From positions 1 through 36,688 of the forward strand of contig JAQWRT010000002.1 of the NCBI GenBank assembly GCA_029243605.1: 36,688 nucleotides of DNA, in the 5' to 3' direction. The notes below the pieces were generated by a model. The model ran no database searches. It saw only the letters and a list, made by a program, of their open reading frames with translations, and was not told the DNA's origin. A program made the translations under genes and the position numbers. Positions 24,375 through 32,573 of this stretch are shown in pieces (position 1 is the first letter of the stretch; the number at the start of each line of letters is the position of its first letter). The stretch is from Myxococcota bacterium. Lineage in GTDB: Bacteria > Myxococcota_A > UBA9160 > UBA4427.

Positions 24375-24920
24375 TCATCGCTGGGGCAACTCGGGCAACC
24401 CGGCGTCGGGCTGGACTCCCACGGAGTTCAGCACCATGGAGACCAGATTGTATTGCCCGGCGGTAAAGATCAGGTCCATCAGCTGCTGCTCCGAATAGAT
24501 CTCGGCCAGGGCCTGCCAGGTGGGGTCGCTCAAGAAGGCATCCGAGCGGAGTTCATCGGTGGCCCGCAGGAGCCAGCGATCGGCATCGGACCAACCCTCG
24601 GCCTCGGGTCCGTCGGCGATCCGCTCGATTTCCTCGTCGGTCAGCCCCGAGGCTCGGCCGATCAGGACATGCTGGCCCCACTCGTAGCCGGCTTGGCAGA
24701 GCCAGCCCATGCGCAGGATCACCAATTCGCGTTCTCGAGCCGGAAATGTGGATTTGCCCAGAACATGGTTGGCAAAGACCAACCAGCGCTTGGCGAGCTC
24801 GGGATGACGAGCCAGAGTCCTGAAAATATTCAGGACCGGGCCGTCCCCGAAGCCAATCCGCATCTCCTCGGGGAGTTCCCCCTCATCCAGGGGCGCAATT
24901 CGCGGCGTATTCATTCGCAT
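24375..24920 (-). CDS. Carboxymuconolactone decarboxylase-fold protein (AhpD-like)
   Basis: A 181-residue all-helical protein of the carboxymuconolactone decarboxylase/AhpD superfamily. The conserved core is ARERELVILRMGWLCQAGYE followed by WGQH, then ASGLTDEEIERIADGPEAEG and LLRATDELRSDAFLSDPTW. The peroxidase members use a CxxC pair plus a downstream His; here only one Cys (WLCQ) is present and the CxxC is absent, while EWGQH is kept. It therefore belongs with the common but uncharacterised 'YEWGQH' subgroup and need not be a peroxidase. The start at 24920 is set by GAGGAGGAG seven bases upstream (a second ATG lies two codons on). It is divergent from the Bat operon by 174 bases. Confidence 0.88.
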   Translation of the reverse strand: MRMNTPRIAPLDEGELPEEMRIGFGDGPVLNIFRTLARHPELAKRWLVFANHVLGKSTFPARERELVILRMGWLCQAGYEWGQHVLIGRASGLTDEEIERIADGPEAEGWSDADRWLLRATDELRSDAFLSDPTWQALAEIYSEQQLMDLIFTAGQYNLVSMVLNSVGVQPDAGLPELPQR

Positions 24921-25094
24921 CTTTGTTCTCCTCCTCGGCTTCCCCGCTGGAACAGGGACCTTCGGATGCCTAATATAGCCGCCGCGAACGGACCGACGAC
25001 GGAACCAAGAGACCGTCGCCCGACTCCAAGGCCGCGGGAGGCCGTCCACCCCGTCAGCCCACCACTGAATTCAGCGTTTTGAGAGGGAGAGACA

Positions 25095-26084
25095 ATGACC
25101 CAGGAGATTGGCCAGCCCCCCGTCGACGAGAAGCTCCAAAAACTCTGTCCGGCGATCCAGGGAGAAATCGGGAAGGTCCTCGTGGGCCAGGATGAAATGG
25201 TCAGGAGCCTGCTCGTGGGGCTCCTCTGCGGCGGGCACGTTCTGCTCGAGGGCCTGCCAGGGCTCGCGAAGACCTTGGCGATCCAGTCCCTGTCCCGGAC
25301 CATCGACACCCAGTTCTCGCGCATTCAGTTCACCCCGGACATGTTGCCCGCCGACGTGATCGGCACCCAGATCTTCAACCCCGGCGAGGGCACGTTCAGC
25401 GTCAAGCAGGGGCCGATCTTCGCCAACCTCGTACTCGCCGACGAAATCAACCGCGCCCCGGCCAAGGTTCAGGCCGCCCTCCTCGAGGCCATGCAGGAGA
25501 AGCAGGTCACCATCGGCGGCGAGAGTTTCCCCCTGCGCGAGCCCTTCCTCGTCCTCGCCACTCAGAACCCCATCGAGCAGGAGGGGACCTACCCGCTCCC
25601 CGAAGCTCAGGTCGACCGTTTCATGCTCAAGGTCAAAATTGGCTACCCGAGCGCCGAGGAGGAAAGACGCATCCTCGATCGCATGGCGAGTGGCCAGCCC
25701 ATCCCCGAGGTCCAGCACGTGGCCGACGCCAACGATATCCTCGCCGCCCGAGCCGCCGTGGATCAGCTCTTCGTCGATGAGAAGGCGCGCAACTACATCG
25801 TGGACATCGTCCAGGCGACCCGCAGCCCGGGAGCAGCGGGGCTCGCCGACCTCGAGGGACTCATCGAGCACGGAGCTAGCCCCCGGGCGAGCATCGCCTT
25901 GATGAAGGCCGCCAAGGCCCACGCCTTCATCCAGGGGCGAAGCTATGTAACCCCCCACGACATCCAGAGCACCGTACCCAATGTCCTGCGCCATCGGGTT
26001 GCCGTGAGCTACGAAGCCGAAGCCGAGGGCATAAGCCCGGAGGATGTCATCCAAAAGATTATCGACACCCTCTTGGTCCCCTAA
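25095..26084 (+). CDS. MoxR-family AAA+ ATPase
   Basis: A 329-residue MoxR ATPase, a chaperone-like AAA+ protein that acts with VWA-domain partners. Walker A is GLPGLAKTLAIQSL, with Ala before the conserved Lys as is common in this family. Further motifs are RIQFTPDMLPADVIGT, FANLVLADEINRAPAKVQAA (Walker B DE), ATQNPIEQEGTYPLPEAQVD (sensor 1 and arginine-finger region) and PRASIALMKAAKAHAF (sensor 2). GAGAGGGAGAGACA precedes the ATG at 25095. It is the first gene of the Bat operon, where moxR followed by a DUF58 gene is the standard opening. It is probably cytosolic and would remodel the VWA proteins encoded downstream. Confidence 0.96.
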   Translation: MTQEIGQPPVDEKLQKLCPAIQGEIGKVLVGQDEMVRSLLVGLLCGGHVLLEGLPGLAKTLAIQSLSRTIDTQFSRIQFTPDMLPADVIGTQIFNPGEGTFSVKQGPIFANLVLADEINRAPAKVQAALLEAMQEKQVTIGGESFPLREPFLVLATQNPIEQEGTYPLPEAQVDRFMLKVKIGYPSAEEERRILDRMASGQPIPEVQHVADANDILAARAAVDQLFVDEKARNYIVDIVQATRSPGAAGLADLEGLIEHGASPRASIALMKAAKAHAFIQGRSYVTPHDIQSTVPNVLRHRVAVSYEAEAEGISPEDVIQKIIDTLLVP

Positions 26085-26105
26085 GAAATCGGCGGAAGAA
26101 CGATC

Positions 26106-27074
26106 ATGCTGGCCACGGAAATCATGCGGCGCGTCCGCGAGATTCAGGTGCGGACAGGTCGCCAAGTGGCGGATGTCCTGGCGGGGGAGTACGTCTCGGT
26201 CTTCAAGGGAAGCGGGATCGAGTTCGACGAAGTCCGCGCCTACACGCCCGGGGATGATATTCGCAGCATCGACTGGAACGTGACCGCCCGCATGGGCGAA
26301 CCCTTCGTCAAGCGCTATGTCGAAGAGCGCCAACTGACCCTGATGTTGATGGCCGACATCTCGGCTTCCCAGGATTTCGGTTCGAGCGAGCGATCAAAGC
26401 GCGAGTGCGCCGCCGAATTTTGTGCTTTGCTCGCCTTCTCGGCCAGCCGGAACGATGACAAGGTCGGCCTGCTCCTCTTTCACAGCGGTATCGAGCAGTA
26501 TATTCCTCCGCGCAAAGGCCAAAAGCACGCCCTGCGCGTGGTCCGTGAAGTCCTCGCCCACGGCGAGGAGGCATCCCCCCTCGACCAGCCCGAAGCGCCC
26601 AAGCGGCCGAGCCTGCGCGAGCGCTTCTTCCCCGGGCGACGGCGGTTGCGCGCGCCCCGGGAGGGCACACAGATCGCCCGGGCCCTCGAGTTCTTCCTCT
26701 CCATCAACAAGCGGCGCAGCGTCTGCTTCGTTGTCAGCGACTTCATCGACGAGAACTACGAGCAAGCTCTCCGAACCGCGAACCGGAAACACGACGTTGT
26801 CGCGGTACTAATCACCGACCCCCGAGAGCTCGAGATCCCCGCGGTCGGCCTGGTCACACTCCGGGATTCCGAAACCGGCGCCACCCGGGTGGTCGATGCC
26901 GGTTCCGAAATTTTCCGAAGGACCGTCCGGGAGCAGGCCGAGAAACGGATAGAAGATCTTCGCAAGCGCCTCGCCTCCTCGGGCATCGACCTGATCCACA
27001 TCGACGCAGCGGGATCGGTGGTCGACCCTCTCGTACGTTTTTTCCGGGCTCGGGAGCGACGAACTCGGAGATGA
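26106..27074 (+). CDS. DUF58 domain protein
   Basis: A 322-residue DUF58 protein, a VWA-like family always found with moxR. The family signature is complete: YTPGDDIRSIDWNVTARMGE followed by PFVKRYVEERQLTLML. The MIDAS-like DISAS follows at residue about 89 (MADISASQDFG). FVVSDFIDENY is the next strand. There is no transmembrane segment, so it is cytosolic. A basic insert (PSLRERFFPGRRRLRAPREG) lies in mid-protein. It starts 21 bases after moxR with GGAAGAA as ribosome site, and its stop overlaps the next gene by 4 bases (ATGA). In known Bat loci the DUF58 protein is thought to form a complex with MoxR. Confidence 0.95.
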   Translation: MLATEIMRRVREIQVRTGRQVADVLAGEYVSVFKGSGIEFDEVRAYTPGDDIRSIDWNVTARMGEPFVKRYVEERQLTLMLMADISASQDFGSSERSKRECAAEFCALLAFSASRNDDKVGLLLFHSGIEQYIPPRKGQKHALRVVREVLAHGEEASPLDQPEAPKRPSLRERFFPGRRRLRAPREGTQIARALEFFLSINKRRSVCFVVSDFIDENYEQALRTANRKHDVVAVLITDPRELEIPAVGLVTLRDSETGATRVVDAGSEIFRRTVREQAEKRIEDLRKRLASSGIDLIHIDAAGSVVDPLVRFFRARERRTRR

Positions 27075-28096
27075 AACCGCCCCTACTCAAAAAAATCTGC
27101 CCCAAGCAACTCGGAAAATTCGTCGCCGTGCTCGCCCTCGTTTGCCTGGCATCCGAGCCGGCGCGTTCCCTCGAGACCAGGGCCGTCTCCGGGCCGGTGG
27201 AAATCCGGGTGGAACTCACCCCCGATCATCCCGTGATCGGCGATGCCATCACCCTGCGCATCGAGGCCATCGCGGAACCCGACGTCGAAATTCTGATGCC
27301 CGCTTTCGGGGAGGCCCTCGATCGCTTCCGAATCGTCGATTTCGTTCCCCGGGAGAGCCTGACGGAAGACGGCAAGACCCTGCATAGCCAACGCTATACC
27401 CTACAGGCCCCGGCTTCGGGAGAACATCTCCTTCCCCCCATCCTGCTCGAGTTCATCGACCACCGCCCGGGACACCCCGCCGCCCCAGACGAACTCGATG
27501 CCTACGAGATCCTCACGGAGAGCATCCCCTTCGCCATCGAATCCATGGTGCCGGATAGCGCGAGCGCCGACCTCAGCCCGCCCATGGAAAAACTGAATTC
27601 CATCGGCAGCGACCGCACGCCCTGGGAATGGCTCGTCGCCGCGGTATTCGTCCTCGGGCTCGCGGGCTTCTTCGGCTTCCGAGCCTGGCAGCGTTGGTCG
27701 CTGCAGGCGGCCGTTCGGAGTGCCTGGGATGTGGCCAGCTCCGAACTCGAGATGTTGCTCGCCAGCCCCCTTCCCCAAGGCGAAAGGGTCAACGATTTTT
27801 TCGTTCAGCTCTCGGGCATCGTTCGGCGCTACCTGGAGAATCGGTTTTCCCTCAGGTCACCCGAGTTGACCACCGAGCGCTTCCTCGAAGAAGTCATCGC
27901 CTCCCCGGAATTCGGGCGCGAACACCAGGCCCTGCTGAAAGATTTCCTGAACCAGTGTGATCTCGTGAAATTCGCTCACCACGTGCCCTCTCCCGAAGCC
28001 ATTCGGGAAACCACCCAAAAGGCGAGGCGCTTCATCGACGAAACCCGGGGACTCGATGAGGACAAATCGAGCTCTCGAGACGAGGTAGCCGCATGA
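27071..28096 (+). CDS. BatD/DUF4381-like hybrid membrane protein
   Basis: A 341-residue protein in the slot usually taken by a DUF4381 gene. It has an N-terminal signal peptide (FVAVLALVCLASEPARS). An exported Ig-like domain (about 40-165) begins EIRVELTPDHPVIGDAITLR, resembling the repeats of BatD. One transmembrane helix follows (about 188-205, WLVAAVFVLGLAGFFGF). The cytosolic C-terminal domain has FFVQLSGIVRRYLENRF, LTTERFLEEV and LLKDFLNQCDLVKFAHH, typical of DUF4381. Such a combination would connect a periplasmic sensing or binding part to the cytosolic MoxR/DUF58 side. It overlaps both neighbours by 4 bases (ATGA), so synthesis is coupled to the operon. Confidence 0.85.
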   Translation: MKPPLLKKICPKQLGKFVAVLALVCLASEPARSLETRAVSGPVEIRVELTPDHPVIGDAITLRIEAIAEPDVEILMPAFGEALDRFRIVDFVPRESLTEDGKTLHSQRYTLQAPASGEHLLPPILLEFIDHRPGHPAAPDELDAYEILTESIPFAIESMVPDSASADLSPPMEKLNSIGSDRTPWEWLVAAVFVLGLAGFFGFRAWQRWSLQAAVRSAWDVASSELEMLLASPLPQGERVNDFFVQLSGIVRRYLENRFSLRSPELTTERFLEEVIASPEFGREHQALLKDFLNQCDLVKFAHHVPSPEAIRETTQKARRFIDETRGLDEDKSSSRDEVAA

Positions 28097-29115
28097 TCAG
28101 CGGCCTCGAATTTCGCGACCCGGTCTTTCTCGTCTTTCTCGTCCTGGCGCCTCTGGTCTTTGCGCTCGCCCGCCGGACCAATGCACGAGTCGATTTCTCG
28201 AGCCTGGCGCTCCTCGCGGGCAGCCCGGGTTCGTGGCGGACCCGTTTGCTCGTCGTGCCTCCGCTGCTGCTGGCGGCGGCGGCGGCGGCCCTCGCCATCG
28301 CCCTGGCGGGCCCCCGACAGGGGGAAGCCAACACCCAGGTCTACCGCGAGGGGATCGCCATCATGCTCGTGGTCGATCGCTCGGGCTCGATGAACGCCCG
28401 GGATTTTGTCCAGGGCGACCAGAGCATTGATCGTTTGCAGGTCGTCCAACAGGTTCTCGGTCGTTTTCTCGGGACCGAGGACGGCAGCCTCGGGCGCCCG
28501 GATGACCTCGTCGGCCTGGTGACCTTCGCCCGCTACGCGGATAGCGTCGCGCCTCTGACCCTCGATCATACGAACCTGACCGAGATCCTCGGGGACGTCG
28601 CGATCGTCACCGACCGGGACGAGGACGGCACCGCCGTGGGAGAAGGGCTCGCCCTGGCGGTGGAGCGACTGCGCCGGCACAAGGCAAAGAGTAAGGTCAT
28701 CATCCTGCTGACCGATGGCGTCAGTAATATCGGCGACATCTCTCCCGGCCAGGCGGCAGACCTGGCCGCCGCCAACAACATCAAGGTCTACGCCGTGGGG
28801 GCCGGACGGACGGGCTACGCCCCCTTCCCCGTCGAGTGGCGGGGCAAAACCGTCCTGCGCAAGGCCTATGTCGAACTCGACGAGCGAACTCTCGAAGACA
28901 TCGCCCAGCGCACCGCAGGCCAATATTTCCATGCGGAAAATATCGACGGCCTCGCCCGGGTCTACGAAGAGATCGATGAACTCGAGCGCAGTGAAATCGT
29001 CGAGGTCCGCTACATGCAATACGAGGAGTTCTTCGCCTACTTTGCCTGGGCGGCCCTAGCCCTGATGATCCTGGCAAGCCTCCTGGGCCAAAGTCTTCTG
29101 CGGAGGCTCCCATGA
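28093..29115 (+). CDS. batA: VWA domain membrane protein BatA
   Basis: A 340-residue BatA-type protein. Two N-terminal transmembrane helices (about 11-27 and 53-74) and one C-terminal helix (313-336, AYFAWAALALMILASLLG) flank a von Willebrand A domain. The MIDAS residues are visible as DRSGS (VVDRSGSMNARDF), the threonine region TDRDEDGTAVGEG, and the final LLTDGVSN. The Bat proteins were first described for aerotolerance in Bacteroides and are common in envelope-stress-type operons. The start overlaps the upstream gene (ATGA), and the end overlaps the batB-batC fusion gene in the same way. All expected metal-binding residues are present, so a functional MIDAS is likely. Confidence 0.93.
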   Translation: MISGLEFRDPVFLVFLVLAPLVFALARRTNARVDFSSLALLAGSPGSWRTRLLVVPPLLLAAAAAALAIALAGPRQGEANTQVYREGIAIMLVVDRSGSMNARDFVQGDQSIDRLQVVQQVLGRFLGTEDGSLGRPDDLVGLVTFARYADSVAPLTLDHTNLTEILGDVAIVTDRDEDGTAVGEGLALAVERLRRHKAKSKVIILLTDGVSNIGDISPGQAADLAAANNIKVYAVGAGRTGYAPFPVEWRGKTVLRKAYVELDERTLEDIAQRTAGQYFHAENIDGLARVYEEIDELERSEIVEVRYMQYEEFFAYFAWAALALMILASLLGQSLLRRLP

Positions 29116-32100
29116 CGGATCTCGCCTTCGCCGCGCCCCAATTCGCTTATGCCCTCTGGGTTGTCCTGGGGATCACCGCGCTCCTCATCTACGCCGAGCT
29201 CCGGAGCAACAGTCTACTCGATCGCTTCGTGGCAAAGACCATGCAGGCAAGACTCGTCGAGCGGCCGGGAGATTGGCGCCGGGGTTTGCGAATCGCCCTG
29301 CTCTGCCTCTCGATGACCGCGATCGTTGTCGCCGCCATGCGGCCGCAATGGGGCTTCGAATTCATCGAGTCCCCCCAGGTCGGCGCCGAGATCATGGTGG
29401 CGTTGGATGTTTCGCGCTCGATGCTCGCCGAAGATGTCGCTCCCAACCGCCTCGAAAGAGCGAAGGCCGAACTTCGGGACCTTCTGCCCTATCTGGCCGG
29501 CGACCAGGTCGGCCTGATCGCCTTCGCCGGGCGCGCCAGTGTGCTCTGCCCGCTCACCCCGGATTTCGGCTTCCTGCGCGTCGTTCTGGACAATGTGGAT
29601 GTCGGCAGCGTCAGCCGAGGGGGCACCCGACTCGAAGAGCCCATCCGTAAGGCGACCCGCGGCTTCGGAACCAGCGGCGACCTCTCGCGTGTCCTCCTCC
29701 TCTTCACCGACGGCGAGGATCACGACTCCTTCCCCCTGGACGCGGCCCGGCAGGCCGCCGAGCGTGGCGTCCGGGTCATCGTCATCGGTTTCGGCGATGA
29801 GAACGGGAGCGAGATCTATGTCAGCGACCCCCAAACCGGCGCGCGCACCCGGGTCACCGATTCCTCGGGGCGGCCGGTGATCAGCCGCCTGGACGGCGAC
29901 CTGCTCCGAGAAATCGCCCTGGAGACCGACGGTGCCTACGTGCCCGCCGGCACCGGACTCCTCGATCTGAAATCGATCTTCGAAGCGCATATTCGCCCCC
30001 TCATGCGGGCCACCGGCGAGAGCCGGGGACGGACGGTGCAGAAGGACGGCTTCCAGTGGGCTCTGCTCGTCGCTTTGCTGGCCCTGCTCGCGAGCACCTT
30101 CGGAGGCGTGAGCCGCCGGAGCCTCGCTCCCCTCCTTCTCCTGGGCCTCGGCTTGGCCGCCGCCCCCGAGAGTTGGGCCCAAGTCCCTTCCCCCGCTCCC
30201 CCAGCATCCCCCGCCCCAGAAATTCCGGGCGAGGACGCGCCCGACCCCAACCCCGCGCTGAACCGGATCGAGGTGCCCGAGGATGCTCGAGACGCGTACA
30301 ACGTCGGCATCGGTGCGCTGAACACGGGCGATCTGGAGGAAGCTGAACGCCTGCTCGAAGCGGCGCGCCAAGCCTCGGGCGCCGACGGCGAGGCGCGTTA
30401 CCGCGCGACCTACAATTTGGGCTGGGTGGAGATCGTGCGAGCCGACGCCACCATGGAATCCGCACCCCCGGAAGCCCTGACCCATCTCGAGCGCTCCGCC
30501 GACTGGTTCCGCGAAGCGATTGCCCTGCGGCCCGGGGATGCAGCACCCCGGCGCAACCTCGAAATCGTACTCCAGCGAGCGCTGATCCTGGCGGATTCCC
30601 TGGCCCAAGGCCCAGAGGGCGATCTCGCCAGCCGCCTGGACACCCTGATCGAGGAGCAACGCGCCGCGGCCGCTTCGATCCGCCAACTCTCGGAAGCCGT
30701 GAGCGCCGACCCCCAGGCCCATCTGGGAGAAAATTCGCGGCCTCTTTTCAAGGCCACCGCTCTGGCCGAGCGACAGACCCTGGCCAACGCCAGCGCGCTC
30801 GGCCACCTGGCCGGAGACGAACTCGACGGCCTGCGGAATAGCGGAGACCAGGAACTCACCCCGGAACAGCGGATGCGCGCGCTGCAACTCGAGTCGCTGC
30901 TCGCGTACCTCCACCAGGCACGCGAGCGGATCGGCCAAGCGCGAAGCCAGTTGCGCCGAAAACAAGCGGTCCGGGCCCACAGACGCGCGAGTTCCGGGCT
31001 CTCCATGCTCAAGCGCGCCCGGGAACAGTTGCAGAACCCGGTGCAAATCCTCGACGGCTTGATGGGCGACACCGTGCGTCTGGCCTCGGAAACCCGCACC
31101 CTGGCCACAGCCTCCACGGGCCTCCTCGCCCCCGGCGAGGGCTCCTCCCCGGTGCCCGCCTGGCTCGACAGCGAGTACCTGGCCGACGATCAGGACGAGA
31201 TCGCCGAGCGGGGGGCCGAACTCGACGCGAAACTCACGGCGGGGCTCGAACAGGAAGGCCCGGGCTTGGAACCCGAGCAGCAGCGCCTCCTCGAACAACT
31301 GCGAGCCGCCCAGCCCCACCTGGGCGACGCCACCGAAGAACTCGTCGCGGGCAGCTTCGCCCTGCGCGAGCAACAGCTCGTCGAAGCGGGCAATGCCCAG
31401 GCCCGGGCCCTGGCCGCCCTGGCCGAGGCCAGGGAACAATTCCTCGACCTCAAGGGCTTGATCGAAGTCGCCCACGCCGATGAAAAACGCATCGCCTCGG
31501 TCTTCGACGAAGCCGAAGCGAACCCGGAACTCGAACTCGGAGAATACGCTCCCAGCCTCCAAAGGCTCCAGCAACGCAATCTCGACCGGGCCCAGCGCAT
31601 GGGCTCAATGGTCGACGCCATGGCCGAGCAGCTCGCAAACTCCCCGCCCGAGGAGGCGGAGGGGGCCGAAGCCGAGGCAAAGCGCCTGGAACTCGCCGAG
31701 GGCATCCTCGCCCTGAGCGAGTCGAGCATGCGGAGCGCACTGGAATCCCTCGGCCGACTCTCCCAAGGACACGAGGCCGTCGCCCCGGCCAAGGCGAGCG
31801 TCGCCACGACGCTCGCCGGGCTCGACGCCCTGCGGCGGCTCTTCTTCACCGTGGTCGAGCACCTCAAGGACGTGGTTCGCCAGCAGATCGAACTCGGAGA
31901 CGAAACCGAAGCGGCCCCGGACCTCGCAACCCTCGAGCGCGGCCCCGGGGCCCAACGCATGGCGGTCCATCAAGACGGTCTGGCCGAATACACCGAGTCC
32001 CTCGCCACGGCCCTGCACGAGCAATCCTTCGCCGACCCGGCGGACGCGGCCGGCTCCGGAGCCGGCCCCGACCCCGCCCAAGCCGAGGAGATGGCGGAGA

Positions 32101-32567
32101 AATTCACCCGGGCATCCGAACTCGTCATCCTCGCCTCCGAGGACATGTTCGGCGCCGCCGAGGGAATCGCGGAGATTCCCCGAGATCCCGAGACCGACGA
32201 GGAGGAGCCAACAGAGGAAGAGCCCACCGGGGAGGAGGAAGACTCCGAGGGCGAGGCAGAGCCGCCCTTGCTCGAGCGCTCGGAAGTCCGCACGCTTCAG
32301 GATGCCGCCGCCCAGAGAATCCTCGAGGCCCTGGCAATTCTCGAACCGCCCGACCCGGACCCCCAGGATGGAGATCAGGGCGAGAACCAACCCCAGCAAG
32401 AGCCCGAGCCCCAGCCCGGGGAGGACGAAGGCGAGCCCGAACCCGGGGAGGACGAATCGGACCCGAACCAACTCCTTCAATCCGTGCGGGATCGCGAAGC
32501 AGAACGCCACCGTCGCAACCGCGACAAAAATTCGTCCGGCTATGAGCCGGTGGACAAGGACTGGTAG
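29112..32567 (+). CDS. Giant BatB-BatC fusion: VWA domain, TPR and long helical region
   Basis: An 1151-residue protein, far longer than BatB (about 330). Residues 1-335 are a standard BatB: two N-terminal helices, a VWA domain with MIDAS ALDVSRSMLAEDV and LLFTDGEDHD, and a membrane helix at 316-333. Immediately after comes a second hydrophobic stretch (337-357) ending ESWAQ that looks like a signal peptide, then a Pro/Ala linker. TPR-like helices follow (DAYNVGIGALNTGDLEEAER, RYRATYNLGWVEI, WFREAIALRPGDAAPRRNLE). About 500 residues of Ala/Glu/Leu-rich helices come next. An acidic Pro/Glu tail closes with LLQSVRDREAERHRRNRDK and YEPVDKDW, which resembles BatC C-termini. I read it as BatB fused to an enlarged BatC. 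No frameshift or stop separates the halves. Confidence 0.88.
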   Translation: MTDLAFAAPQFAYALWVVLGITALLIYAELRSNSLLDRFVAKTMQARLVERPGDWRRGLRIALLCLSMTAIVVAAMRPQWGFEFIESPQVGAEIMVALDVSRSMLAEDVAPNRLERAKAELRDLLPYLAGDQVGLIAFAGRASVLCPLTPDFGFLRVVLDNVDVGSVSRGGTRLEEPIRKATRGFGTSGDLSRVLLLFTDGEDHDSFPLDAARQAAERGVRVIVIGFGDENGSEIYVSDPQTGARTRVTDSSGRPVISRLDGDLLREIALETDGAYVPAGTGLLDLKSIFEAHIRPLMRATGESRGRTVQKDGFQWALLVALLALLASTFGGVSRRSLAPLLLLGLGLAAAPESWAQVPSPAPPASPAPEIPGEDAPDPNPALNRIEVPEDARDAYNVGIGALNTGDLEEAERLLEAARQASGADGEARYRATYNLGWVEIVRADATMESAPPEALTHLERSADWFREAIALRPGDAAPRRNLEIVLQRALILADSLAQGPEGDLASRLDTLIEEQRAAAASIRQLSEAVSADPQAHLGENSRPLFKATALAERQTLANASALGHLAGDELDGLRNSGDQELTPEQRMRALQLESLLAYLHQARERIGQARSQLRRKQAVRAHRRASSGLSMLKRAREQLQNPVQILDGLMGDTVRLASETRTLATASTGLLAPGEGSSPVPAWLDSEYLADDQDEIAERGAELDAKLTAGLEQEGPGLEPEQQRLLEQLRAAQPHLGDATEELVAGSFALREQQLVEAGNAQARALAALAEAREQFLDLKGLIEVAHADEKRIASVFDEAEANPELELGEYAPSLQRLQQRNLDRAQRMGSMVDAMAEQLANSPPEEAEGAEAEAKRLELAEGILALSESSMRSALESLGRLSQGHEAVAPAKASVATTLAGLDALRRLFFTVVEHLKDVVRQQIELGDETEAAPDLATLERGPGAQRMAVHQDGLAEYTESLATALHEQSFADPADAAGSGAGPDPAQAEEMAEKFTRASELVILASEDMFGAAEGIAEIPRDPETDEEEPTEEEPTGEEEDSEGEAEPPLLERSEVRTLQDAAAQRILEALAILEPPDPDPQDGDQGENQPQQEPEPQPGEDEGEPEPGEDESDPNQLLQSVRDREAERHRRNRDKNSSGYEPVDKDW

Positions 32568-32573
32568 GCCCGG

